DNA from: CADEDH01 sp039201605
GTDB lineage: Bacteria > Actinomycetota > Acidimicrobiia > Acidimicrobiales > SZUA-35
DNA length: 64,000 nt
Direction of reading: 5' to 3'
Assembly (NCBI GenBank): GCA_039201605.1
Contig: JBCCRO010000005.1
Location: 1 to 64,000 of the forward strand
Below the pieces are notes generated by a model. It was not told where the DNA came from, ran no database searches, and worked only from the letters and a program-made list of their open reading frames with translations. The position numbers and the translations under genes were made by a program. Positions 57,271 to 64,000 of this stretch are shown piece by piece. Within the stretch, counting starts at the first letter, position 1, and each line of letters begins with the position of its first letter.

Positions 57271-57875
57271 CCTCGATGGACGCCGCAGCCTGGGACGACC
57301 GCTACCGGGTCGCCGACTACATCTGGACCGACCGGGCCAACACCTTCGTCGAGCGACACGTGGTCGATCATCGGCCCGGCCGGGCGGTCGACCTGGCCTG
57401 TGGCGAGGGCCGCAACGCCGTCTGGCTGGCCGTCAACGGCTGGGCCGTCACCGCCGTCGACTTCTCGGCCGTCGCCCTGGACAAGGCGCTCCGACTGGCG
57501 ACCGACCACGACACCACCATCGAACGGATCGAGGCCGACGCCACCCGCTGGACCCCCGACCACCCGGTCGACCTGGTGGTCATCGCCTACCTGCAGATCG
57601 CCGAGCCCGAGCGCTCGGACGTCCTGCGCCGAGCGGCGACGTGGCTGAACCCCGGAGGCACGCTGCTCGTCGTCGCCCACGATCGGACCAACCTCGCCGG
57701 CGGCTACGGCGGACCGCCCGACCCCACCGTCTGCTACGACCTCGACGACACGGTCGAGGCGCTCGGCTCGCTCACCATCGAGCACGCTGCGGTCGAGCGA
57801 CGACCGGTGGCCACCGCCGACGGCACCCGACAGGCGTTGGACACCGTGGTCATGGCCAGGCGTCCCGGCGACTGA
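57267..57875 (+). CDS. Class I SAM-dependent methyltransferase (TehB-like)
   Basis: This 202-residue enzyme has the Rossmann-like methyltransferase fold: AWDDRYRVADYIWTDRANTF at the N-terminus, motif I VDLACGEGRNAVWLAVNGWA (SAM-binding), the acidic VTAVDFS, and motif IV DLVVIAYLQI. Similar proteins include the TehB group, which methylate tellurite/selenite-like oxyanions or small molecules. Since this genome appears to use selenium, selenium methylation is conceivable, but nothing in the sequence proves it. GTG 57267 overlaps the DUF2798 stop; an ATG 9 nt later is an alternative start. Confidence 0.85.
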   Translation: MTSMDAAAWDDRYRVADYIWTDRANTFVERHVVDHRPGRAVDLACGEGRNAVWLAVNGWAVTAVDFSAVALDKALRLATDHDTTIERIEADATRWTPDHPVDLVVIAYLQIAEPERSDVLRRAATWLNPGGTLLVVAHDRTNLAGGYGGPPDPTVCYDLDDTVEALGSLTIEHAAVERRPVATADGTRQALDTVVMARRPGD

Positions 57876-57902
57876 GACCGCAGGCGCCCCACGGGCCTCC
57901 CG

Positions 57903-58142
57903 CTAGCCGACCGCCGCTCCCTCGCCATCGGCCGGGAGGCCGAGATCCTCGGCGCTCGGGGTGAACAGGCCTTCGATCGTGGTGTCGAACACCCGGGCCA
58001 GACGAAAGGCCAGCGGCAGGCTGGGGTCGTACCGCCCCTTCTCCAGGGCGTTGACCGTCTGCCGGCTGACGTCGAGCAGATCGGCCAGGTGGGCCTGACT
58101 CCAACCATGGGCGGCGCGCAGCTCCTTGAGTCGATTCTCCAT
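57903..58142 (-). CDS. Small XRE family regulator
   Basis: This 79-residue Cro/C1-type protein is almost only a helix-turn-helix: NRLKELRAAHGWSQAHLADL, then LDVSRQTVNALEKGRYDPSL, with the GLF ending typical of the YozG-like group. It acts as a repressor of its own operon in relatives. It starts 7 nt after the stop of the membrane protein gene upstream, so they form an operon. Two GTCAAG-type dyads upstream of that gene are probable operators. Confidence 0.9.
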   Translation of the reverse strand: MENRLKELRAAHGWSQAHLADLLDVSRQTVNALEKGRYDPSLPLAFRLARVFDTTIEGLFTPSAEDLGLPADGEGAAVG

Positions 58143-58149
58143 CGGGGGA

Positions 58150-58662
58150 TCAATCCCCTCCGCTGCGGTGGCCGAGGGTGACGCCCCAGGTGGTCATGCC
58201 GAGGGCGAAGATGACCCACGGCGCCCACCCGATGCCGTCGACCACCATCCCCAGGAAGCCGAACACCAACGAGGTGATGATCATCACCCCGAAGGCGAGC
58301 GCCATCGACTCGTACTGGAGGAGGCGGCCGTACTCGTCGGCCCGTCGGATCGACCGGTAGACGGCGATGGCCACCCACACCATGGGCAGCACCGGCAGCA
58401 GGTAGAGGAACGGGGCCGACGCCGACTCCTCGTCGACCCGGCTCAACACCAGGACGAGAATGATCGAGTAGGCGACCATGCCGGGGAGGAACTCCCGGAA
58501 GTACTTGTTGCGCTGGCGGATGTCGCCCTGGCTGTACTTCGGCTCGCCGCCCGGCGAACCCTCGACGACCCGATCGGCCGCGCTGCCAGCTGCGCTCTCG
58601 GCCGCGCTCCCGGCGGGGTTCTCGGCCGGGCCGCCCGCCGTCGTTTCGTTGATCGGTGACAT
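58150..58662 (-). CDS. Four-helix membrane protein paired with XRE regulator
   Basis: This 170-residue protein has an Ala/Gly/Ser-rich hydrophilic N-terminus of about 50 residues, then four helices in two pairs (FLPGMVAYSIILVLVLSRVD; LLPVLPMVWVAIAVYRSIRR; ALAFGVMIITSLVFGFLGMV; WAPWVIFALGMTTWGVTLGH). Small membrane proteins coupled to YozG-like XRE regulators are widespread, and their role is not known. ATG 58662 is 10 nt from the nearest operator. It is first in the operon with the regulator. Confidence 0.8.
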   Translation of the reverse strand: MSPINETTAGGPAENPAGSAAESAAGSAADRVVEGSPGGEPKYSQGDIRQRNKYFREFLPGMVAYSIILVLVLSRVDEESASAPFLYLLPVLPMVWVAIAVYRSIRRADEYGRLLQYESMALAFGVMIITSLVFGFLGMVVDGIGWAPWVIFALGMTTWGVTLGHRSGGD

Positions 58663-58671
58663 GCCTCGATT

Positions 58672-58708
58672 GTCAAGCGACCTTGTCTTTTTGTCAAGGG
58701 TACTTGAC
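58672..58708. promoter_or_regulatory. Tandem GTCAAG operators
   Basis: GTCAAG-CGAC-CTTGTC (58672-58687, one mismatch) and GTCAAG-GGTA-CTTGAC (58693-58708, perfect arms) lie 21 bp apart centre to centre, two helical turns. A half site CCTTGAC follows at 58719. They precede the membrane protein/XRE operon. Confidence 0.75.
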
Positions 58709-58738
58709 GTAAAGTTTCCTTGACTTCCGCGGCCCGGG

Positions 58739-59515
58739 TCAGCGGGGGGCCTGCCCGTCGTCGACGCGGATGACGGTGCCGGTGACGGCGTCGGAGGCCG
58801 GGCTGCACAGGTAGAGCAGCGTCGAGTCGAGCTGTGGGGCGTGGCCCATCCGCTTGCGGGCGAACCCCTGGGAGATGTCGCCGACGCGCTCGAGCATCCC
58901 GTCCATCATCTCCGAGTGGAAGGCTCCGGGGGCGATGGCGTTGACGTTGATGTGGTTGCGGGCCCACTCGACGGCCAGCACCTCGGTCATGCGGGCGATG
59001 CCGGCCTTGGTGATCGAGTAGAGGGCGGCCCCGTGCCCGTCGTAGTTGAAGGCGACGGAGCTGGAGATGTTGATCATCCGGCCCGGCCGTTCGGCGGCGA
59101 TCAGATGCCTGGCCACCTCGCACGACAGCACGTAGGGGCCCCGCAGGTTGGTGTCGAACACCCGGTCGATCAGCTCTGTCGACATCTTGTGGGCTCGCTG
59201 GGCGTCGGGGATGCCGGCGTTGTTGACCAGGATGGTGGCCGGGCCGAGCGCCTCGATGGCCTGGGCCACACAGGCGGTGATCGAGTCGGTGTCGGTCATG
59301 TCGAGGGCGATGGGCAGGGCCCGGCCCCCGGCCTCGGCGATCTCGGCCGACAGCGCCTCCAGTCGCTCGAATCGGCGCCCCGTGATCACCACCTGGGCCC
59401 CGGCGGCGGCCAACACCCGGGCGAAGCGCGCACCCAGACCCGAGGTCGCCCCCGTCACCAGTGCCACCTCGCCGGTCAGATCGTGCGACACGTTGGGCAG
59501 TGGGTAGTCGGACAT
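58739..59515 (-). CDS. SDR family oxidoreductase
   Basis: This 258-residue short-chain dehydrogenase has the cofactor motif TGATSGLG (21-28), a Rossmann NNAG at about 98-101, and the catalytic Ser in ISSSVA (151-153), Tyr166 and Lys170 (YSITK). Arg residues after the second strand (TGRRFERL) suggest NADP(H) preference. It is likely a 3-oxoacyl/gluconate-type reductase; substrate unknown. ATG 59515 follows GGAGGAGGGGCCG. It lies downstream of, but 176 bp from, the acyl-CoA synthetase gene with a terminator between. Confidence 0.92.
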   Translation of the reverse strand: MSDYPLPNVSHDLTGEVALVTGATSGLGARFARVLAAAGAQVVITGRRFERLEALSAEIAEAGGRALPIALDMTDTDSITACVAQAIEALGPATILVNNAGIPDAQRAHKMSTELIDRVFDTNLRGPYVLSCEVARHLIAAERPGRMINISSSVAFNYDGHGAALYSITKAGIARMTEVLAVEWARNHINVNAIAPGAFHSEMMDGMLERVGDISQGFARKRMGHAPQLDSTLLYLCSPASDAVTGTVIRVDDGQAPR

Positions 59516-59594
59516 CGGCCCCTCCTCCTCGTCGAGCGGCCCCAAGTGTGTGCCATCGCCCCGACCGGGGGCAAAGGCTCACGACCGGGCGAGG

Positions 59595-59618
59595 CCGGGT
59601 GGCGAGCCGGCCACCCGG
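59595..59618. terminator. Terminator after the acyl-CoA synthetase gene
   Basis: CCGGGTGGC-GAGCCG-GCCACCCGG, perfect 9-bp stem, lies 74 nt after the stop at 59692 (minus strand). Confidence 0.55.
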
Positions 59619-59691
59619 CGGTGTGGGCGCGTCGAAGCGGCGGTCGACGCCGGGGTTCGTCGATGGAGCGACCGGGCCGACGCCCGAGCGC

Positions 59692-61539
59692 TCAGGCGTA
59701 GAGGTCCTCGATGAGGGTGCTGTACTTCTCGGTCACCACATGGCGCTTGAGCTTGAGCGACGGCGTCAACTCGCCCGTCTCGACCGTCCAGTCCGCCTCG
59801 AGCAGCTGCCACTTCTTGACCTGCTCGACCCGGGCCAGGTGCCCGTTCGCCGTCTCGACGGCGGCGGTGACCTCGGCCTGCACGTCGTCGTGAACGGCCA
59901 GCTCGCCGTAGGACAACCCGCCGAGACCCTTGGCCTCCGCCCACTCGGCGGCGGCATCGGGATCGAGCACCATCAGCGCCGTCACGTAGTTGCGGTTGTC
60001 GCCCACCGCCATGACCTGCCCGATGAGGGGATGCCCCTGCAGCTGCGACTCGATCTCGTGGGGCGAGATGTTCTTGCCCGACGAGGTGACGATGATCTCC
60101 TTCTTGCGGCCGACGATGGCGAGGTAGCCCTGGGCGTCGATCTTGCCGAGGTCGCCGGTGTGCAACCAGCCCTCGTCGTCGTACAGCTCGGCGGTGGCCT
60201 CGGGCCGTCGGTAGTACTCGGGCGTCATGGTGACACCGCGGGCCAGGATCTCGCCGTCCTCGGCGATCTTGACCTCGACACCGGGAACGGCGGGCCCGAC
60301 CGTGCCCAGCTTGGTGGCGCCGGGCCGGTTGGCGTTGGTGACGGCGGTGGTCTCGGTCATGCCGTACACGTTGAGGATCTCGATGCCGAGCCCCTTGAAG
60401 AAGGCCAACAGGTCGTCGGCCATCGGCGCAGCACCGGTGAGCGCAACGACCGTCTGATCGAAGCCGAGCGCCTCCCGCACCTTGGAGTAGACGAGCTTCT
60501 CGAACACGCGAGCCTGTAGCTGGACGGGGAGCGACAGCTTCTTGCCGCCGATCGCCGCCTCCCCGATCTCGGTGGCGAGGCCGAACGCCTGCTGGCCCAG
60601 CTTGCCCCGAGGGCCCTCGGCCGCCGCGGCACGGGCCAACAGCGCCGCTCGCATCTTCTCCCACACGCGAGGCACGGCGAGGAAGGCCGTTGGTCGAGCG
60701 ACGGGGAGGTACTCGGCGATCGCCGTGTAGTCCTCGCAGAAGAAGACCTTCGCCCCGTACCGGATGCCCTGCCAGTGACTGAACGTCCGCTCGGCCACGT
60801 GGGCCAACGGGAGATAGCTCAGCGTGTTGGGGTTCATCGGGAGGGTGAACACCTGACCGGCCGCCTCCATGAGGTACAGCACGGCCCGATGGGTCTCGAC
60901 GACGCCCTTGGGCGGGCCGGTGGTCCCCGAGGTGTAGATCAGCGTGGCCACGTCGTCGGGTTCGACCGACCGCCACCGCTCGGTGAACGCGTCCTCGCCC
61001 GCCTCGGCCAGGTGGGCCACACCCTCGGCCAGGAAGTCGTCCCAGCTGATGACGCCCTCACCGGTGCAGGCGTCGGCACCCTCGACCACGACGATCGTCG
61101 TCAGCTCGGGCAGGTCGCCCCGCACGGCCTCCCATCGGGAGTAGGTCTCGGCGTCGTTGAGCACGGCGACCTTGGCCTGGCAGTTGCCGGCGACGTAGGC
61201 GATCTGGTCGGGAGCGAGGGTGTTGTAGATGCTCACGCCGGTGGCGGCGGCCAGGAATGAGCCCGAGTCGGCGATCACGTGCTCGGGCCGGTTGGCCACC
61301 ATGATCCCGACGAAGTCGCCCTTGCCGATGCCCCGGGCCTGGAGGGCCATGGAGAACTGCGTCGCCGCCTCGCCGTACTCGGCCCAGGTCATCCACGACC
61401 AGCTGCCATCGGCGGCGCGGCGGCCGAGCGCGTCCTTGGGGCCGTGCGCCGCCACCGTCTCCATGAAGAGGCTGCACAGGGTGGCGTCGCCGATGGACGA
61501 CAACACCGCCTCCCGCTCCTTCAGAACCTGGTCGCTCAT
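59692..61539 (-). CDS. Long-chain acyl-CoA synthetase (FadD15-like)
   Basis: This 615-residue AMP-forming ligase has all family motifs: the ATP-binding loop LIYTSGTTGPPKGVVETHRA, the aromatic/adenine motif NVYGMTETTAVTNANRPG, GWLHTGDLGKIDAQGYLAIV and the C-terminal GRKKEIIVTSSGKNISPHEI with its conserved Lys region, ending SLKLKRHVVTEKY. It activates fatty acids to acyl-CoA for degradation or lipid synthesis. Length and GGKKLSLP-type loop place it with the FadD15/Acs-bubblegum branch. ATG 61539 follows GGGAGAGTGCC. A 17-bp dyad overlapping its -10 box suggests repression by a fatty-acid-responsive regulator not encoded nearby. Confidence 0.93.
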   Translation of the reverse strand: MSDQVLKEREAVLSSIGDATLCSLFMETVAAHGPKDALGRRAADGSWSWMTWAEYGEAATQFSMALQARGIGKGDFVGIMVANRPEHVIADSGSFLAAATGVSIYNTLAPDQIAYVAGNCQAKVAVLNDAETYSRWEAVRGDLPELTTIVVVEGADACTGEGVISWDDFLAEGVAHLAEAGEDAFTERWRSVEPDDVATLIYTSGTTGPPKGVVETHRAVLYLMEAAGQVFTLPMNPNTLSYLPLAHVAERTFSHWQGIRYGAKVFFCEDYTAIAEYLPVARPTAFLAVPRVWEKMRAALLARAAAAEGPRGKLGQQAFGLATEIGEAAIGGKKLSLPVQLQARVFEKLVYSKVREALGFDQTVVALTGAAPMADDLLAFFKGLGIEILNVYGMTETTAVTNANRPGATKLGTVGPAVPGVEVKIAEDGEILARGVTMTPEYYRRPEATAELYDDEGWLHTGDLGKIDAQGYLAIVGRKKEIIVTSSGKNISPHEIESQLQGHPLIGQVMAVGDNRNYVTALMVLDPDAAAEWAEAKGLGGLSYGELAVHDDVQAEVTAAVETANGHLARVEQVKKWQLLEADWTVETGELTPSLKLKRHVVTEKYSTLIEDLYA

Positions 61540-61566
61540 GGCACTCTCCCTGGGATCGGCTGCCCT

Positions 61567-61583
61567 CAGATGGTACCCATCTG
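61567..61583. promoter_or_regulatory. Operator overlapping the -10 box of the acyl-CoA synthetase gene
   Basis: CAGATGG-TAC-CCATCTG is a perfect 7+7 bp dyad. On the minus strand it contains TACCAT, a TANNNT-type -10 box, 30 nt before the ATG. Binding here would block transcription. Confidence 0.65.
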
Positions 61584-61618
61584 CCAGGGGAACGATGGCG
61601 CTCGATCGTGCCAGACCC

Positions 61619-61643
61619 GGTGCGACCCGCCGCGGGACGCACC
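61619..61643. terminator. Terminator after the second anti-sigma-like gene
   Basis: GGTGCG-A-CCCG / CGGG-A-CGCACC, 11-position stem with one A-A mismatch and the loop CCG, lies 37 nt after the stop at 61680 (minus strand). Confidence 0.5.
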
Positions 61644-61679
61644 GAGCCGGCCCGGGGGCGGCACCGCTCGCGGCCCCGG

Positions 61680-63686
61680 CTACGGACCGAAGAGGTCGAG
61701 GGTGACGGCGGTGATGGCGCCGTCGTCGTCGAGGAAGAGGTGGACGCCGACCCAGTCGATACAGCTGTCGATCCCGATCGAGACCAGGTTGACCTGTTCC
61801 CCGGCGAAGGCGTCGGGCCAGGTTCGCGGCGCGTTGGCGCAGTGCGGAGTCGCTCCCGTGCTGGTGGCGAAGCGACCGTCGGCCAGAGAGTCGAGGGCGT
61901 TGAACGGCCCGTCGAAGCCGGCGAACCCGTCGCTGTCGATCGCCCACGCCGACCGGTCGGCGAGCTCGGCGGCCGACATCGTTCGCACCACCGTCGGGCC
62001 GAGACCGAGGGTGACCTCGTCGGCGAGGGGCACGGCGGCGGAGGGCCCGCCGAGGGCGAACGCGACCAGGGCCTGGGCCGTCGCCTGCTGATCCTCGGGG
62101 GGAGGGCCGACGTCGGGCTCGGCGGTCAGGGAGAACGGGACGTTGAGGGTGGCGGGATCGTCGGATGCGCCGTCGCCGCTGAGAACGAGGGTGTAGTCGC
62201 CCGGCGGCACCGTCACCCGAAGGCTGAACGTGCCCCACGCCGTGGTCCAGTCGTTGGTGTCGACGCCGTAGCCCTCGGCGCTCTCGACGGTGCCGAGGCT
62301 GCGGTGGCCGGCGTACACCGCCGATACAGGCAGGCCGTCGCCATCGAGGACCTGCACGTCGACGGTGGCCTCGAACGGTCGGGCGATGCCCACCACCTCG
62401 ATCTGATCGGGGCCGACAATCGGGAGCTGGGTGAGCACGACGCCTGCGCCCGACAGCGGCGCAGCGCCACCGAGCTCGACGTCAACGACGAGGAGCCCGG
62501 CGTCGGGCAGGGCGGTGAGGTGGGTGCTCGTCGTGGGGCGGGGGGCCACCAGATCGAGGGTCCCCTCGGCGTCGCGCACCATGTAGACGCCGTCGGCGGT
62601 GTCGGTGGCCTCGGGCCAGACCGAGTCGACCGCGCCGAGGTCGATCGCCAGGCCGGACCCGCCGCCCAGGGTCTGCACCAGGCGGGGCAGGCCGGTGGCC
62701 GGGGTCGAGCCGGTGCCGACGTCGGACCAGGTCACGGCGACGGTGCCGGTCTCGAAACCCACCACGGTCCGCAGGCAGTCGGCGGCCACCAGACCGGACT
62801 CCAGCGAGCGAACCGACCAGGTGCCACCGGCGGAGCCGATCGATCCCGTGGTGCCGCCTCCACAAGCCGGGACCTCGTCGGTGCCGACGGCGAGGCCGTC
62901 GGTCAGGGGCAGGATGAAGGCGTCGTTGACCCACCCGGTGGGGTTGGTGCCCTCGGGCGGCGAGGCGATGGCGAGGGCCACCGGATCGAGCAGCTCGACC
63001 TCCACCCACCGACCACCGTCGTCGGCCAGAGCCGTCTCGCCCGTGGCGCGGAGGCCCCGGTAGGTGGGGGCCAGAGCGGCCACGAGCGTCGAGCCGGCGT
63101 CGGGGTCGGCCCGGAGATTGAGGACGGGGTCGGCATCGGCGGCCACCAGATCGGTGTCGACCCGATAGCGGGCGCCGGGCTCGCCCGGACCGGGGACCGC
63201 ACCGGGCGTCGCCGTCGAGGCGTCGTCGTCATCGGAAGCCTCGTCGGGGGTGAGGGCGTCGACGTCGGCGTCGCCCACGCCGGCGACTCCGGTGCCAAAG
63301 TCGCCGTCGTCGGTCTCGACGGCGACGGTGGTGGTGGCGCCGGTCGCCTCCAGATCGCCGCCCCCGTCGCCGTCGTCGGCCACCACCAGGGCCAGGGAGC
63401 TGCCGACCACGGCGGCGACGACCGCCGCCGCCACCGCCGGTAGGGCGAATCGGCGCCCGGGCGCGCGGGCGGCCGGGGCGGCCACCTCGGGGCGGGCGAA
63501 GGCCGAACGGGCGGCGAGGTCGCCGAAGGCGGCCCGCACCCGGTCGTCGGTGGCGGCGTCGATCATCGGACCGTCGGAGGCGATGTCCGTCGGGGTACCG
63601 GCGTCGGCGGATGACGGCGACGGCGACGGCGACGAGGAGGATGCGCCGTGCGTACCGGGGGCCTGCGGATCGAGGTCGTCGTTCAT
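61680..63686 (-). CDS. Membrane-anchored protein with SH3b and Gmad2 domains, sigma-factor partner
   Basis: This 668-residue protein has a Ser/Asp/Pro-rich cytoplasmic N-terminus of about 75 residues with DDRVRAAFGDLAARSAFARP, one membrane helix near 80-103 (FALPAVAAAVVAAVVGSSLA), and a large extracytoplasmic part. That part has an SH3b-like region (VLNLRADPDAGSTLVAALAP, with GWVNDAFIL) and a Gmad2 immunoglobulin-like domain (VGIARPFEATVDVQVLDGDG, then AWGTFSLRVTVPPGDYTLVL). A C-terminal domain of about 130 residues follows (TPHCANAPRTWPDA, VGVHLFLDDDGAITAVTLDL). Its ATG overlaps the stop of an ECF sigma factor (ATGA), so it is probably the sensor/anti-sigma partner. No classical zinc anti-sigma motif was seen. 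Confidence 0.78.
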   Translation of the reverse strand: MNDDLDPQAPGTHGASSSSPSPSPSSADAGTPTDIASDGPMIDAATDDRVRAAFGDLAARSAFARPEVAAPAARAPGRRFALPAVAAAVVAAVVGSSLALVVADDGDGGGDLEATGATTTVAVETDDGDFGTGVAGVGDADVDALTPDEASDDDDASTATPGAVPGPGEPGARYRVDTDLVAADADPVLNLRADPDAGSTLVAALAPTYRGLRATGETALADDGGRWVEVELLDPVALAIASPPEGTNPTGWVNDAFILPLTDGLAVGTDEVPACGGGTTGSIGSAGGTWSVRSLESGLVAADCLRTVVGFETGTVAVTWSDVGTGSTPATGLPRLVQTLGGGSGLAIDLGAVDSVWPEATDTADGVYMVRDAEGTLDLVAPRPTTSTHLTALPDAGLLVVDVELGGAAPLSGAGVVLTQLPIVGPDQIEVVGIARPFEATVDVQVLDGDGLPVSAVYAGHRSLGTVESAEGYGVDTNDWTTAWGTFSLRVTVPPGDYTLVLSGDGASDDPATLNVPFSLTAEPDVGPPPEDQQATAQALVAFALGGPSAAVPLADEVTLGLGPTVVRTMSAAELADRSAWAIDSDGFAGFDGPFNALDSLADGRFATSTGATPHCANAPRTWPDAFAGEQVNLVSIGIDSCIDWVGVHLFLDDDGAITAVTLDLFGP

Positions 63687-64000
63687 CGTGATCCTTCCAG
63701 GAACTGGGCCAGGGCCGTCCGGCCCCGATGGAGGTGGACCCGGGCCGTGGCCTCGGCGCACTCGAGGGCGTCGGCGATCTCGGCCACGGTGCGGTCCTCC
63801 AGGTAGAACAGCGCGATCGCCGCCCGCTGCTTGCCGGGCAGGCGGCGGACGGCGGCCCACACGTCGTCGTGGACGACGGGAGCGGGGGCCAGGGTGCGGG
63901 TGACGTCGGCCAGGCGGAGACGGGCGGCCAGCTCCCGCTTGGCCCGTCGCCGGGACGACAGGGCCAGGTTGATCGTGATGCGGCGAAGCCAGGCGCCCGG
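63683..64000 (-). CDS. ECF-type sigma factor, cut by window end
   Basis: This is the C-terminal 105 residues of a sigma-70 family protein; the N-terminus lies beyond 64000. It begins PGAWLRRITINLALSSRRRA, the end of region 2, and continues into region 4 (LPGKQRAAIALFYLEDRTVA, then EIADALECAEATARVHLHRG and RTALAQFLEG). The stop codon overlaps the start of the SH3b/Gmad2 membrane protein by 4 nt. The tight coupling suggests a sigma/anti-sigma pair, the second such pair in the window (compare 13575-15409). Confidence 0.9.
   Translation of the reverse strand, partial: PGAWLRRITINLALSSRRRAKRELAARLRLADVTRTLAPAPVVHDDVWAAVRRLPGKQRAAIALFYLEDRTVAEIADALECAEATARVHLHRGRTALAQFLEGSR

Noticed and set aside
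1..64000. tRNA, rRNA or transposase genes
   Set aside because: No cloverleaf with CCA-end geometry, no rRNA signature and no transposase motif was recognised while reading; a tRNAscan/Infernal run was not possible here.

Overview
The window is about 70% G+C, gene-dense DNA with strong G/C third positions. It is dominated by secreted lipoproteins with acidic linkers after the lipobox, TetR/MarR/XRE/MerR regulators, ABC importers, MMPL and ABC-2 exporters, and a SARP/AfsR-type regulator. This points to a high-GC Actinomycetota; an Acidimicrobiia-like lineage is my guess, not shown. No rRNA, tRNA, CRISPR array, prophage or transposase was seen. Many genes carry a TANNNT -10 box 6-8 nt before the start codon and no Shine-Dalgarno, as expected for leaderless mRNAs.

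The most unusual content is three genes whose redox-active cysteine codon is TGA, with the frame open on both sides: a thioredoxin-like lipoprotein with a UxxC motif (8329-9087, minus), a TlpA-like lipoprotein with UxxU (23180-23752, plus), and a peroxiredoxin-like protein with UPYC (36893-37546, plus). Each TGA is followed at the spacing expected of a bacterial SECIS element by a hairpin foldable by hand. I read them as selenoproteins. The selA/B/C/D genes are not in the window.

Layout. 1-2100: MFS exporter and MarR regulator with a large palindromic operator. 2104-8009: BMP-type nucleoside/purine ABC importer operon led by an SsnA-like deaminase. 8329-12062: selenoprotein 1 and a YdiJ-like FAD/Fe-S dehydrogenase. 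12182-15409: small membrane protein, MmyB-like XRE regulator, and an ECF sigma factor with a membrane-anchored partner. 15487-23082: QueF, a TetR regulator, and a NitT/TauT-type ABC importer operon with urea/guanidine-carboxylase-associated proteins and a carboxylase core lacking its biotin domains. 23180-27299: selenoprotein 2, a Ser/Thr kinase and an MFS carrier. 27411-36665: VHL-beta-domain protein, AfsR-like regulator, amidase, SRPBCC protein and MMPL transporter. 36893-44921: selenoprotein 3, TctCBA transporter, cation/calcium exchanger, CitAB-type two-component system and pyrophosphatase. 45043-49472: MazG-like hydrolase, an export/redox operon (DUF6529, cupredoxin, PF03640 lipoprotein), and a TetR-DUF3995 pair with twin operators. 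49507-54668: ABC-2 exporter and HrpB helicase. 54697-58662: dehydrogenase/TetR, MerR/DUF2798/methyltransferase, and an XRE/membrane pair. 58739-64000: SDR, acyl-CoA synthetase, and a second ECF sigma/membrane protein pair cut by the window end.

How they work together: several divergent regulator-target pairs have clear palindromic operators between them. The SARP gene and the MMPL/selenoprotein 3 divergent region share 10-11-bp-spaced CTGAC repeats, suggesting one regulator for both. The TctCBA importer is followed by a convergent CitA/CitB-type sensor pair that probably controls it. All operator, promoter, SECIS and terminator calls were made by eye.
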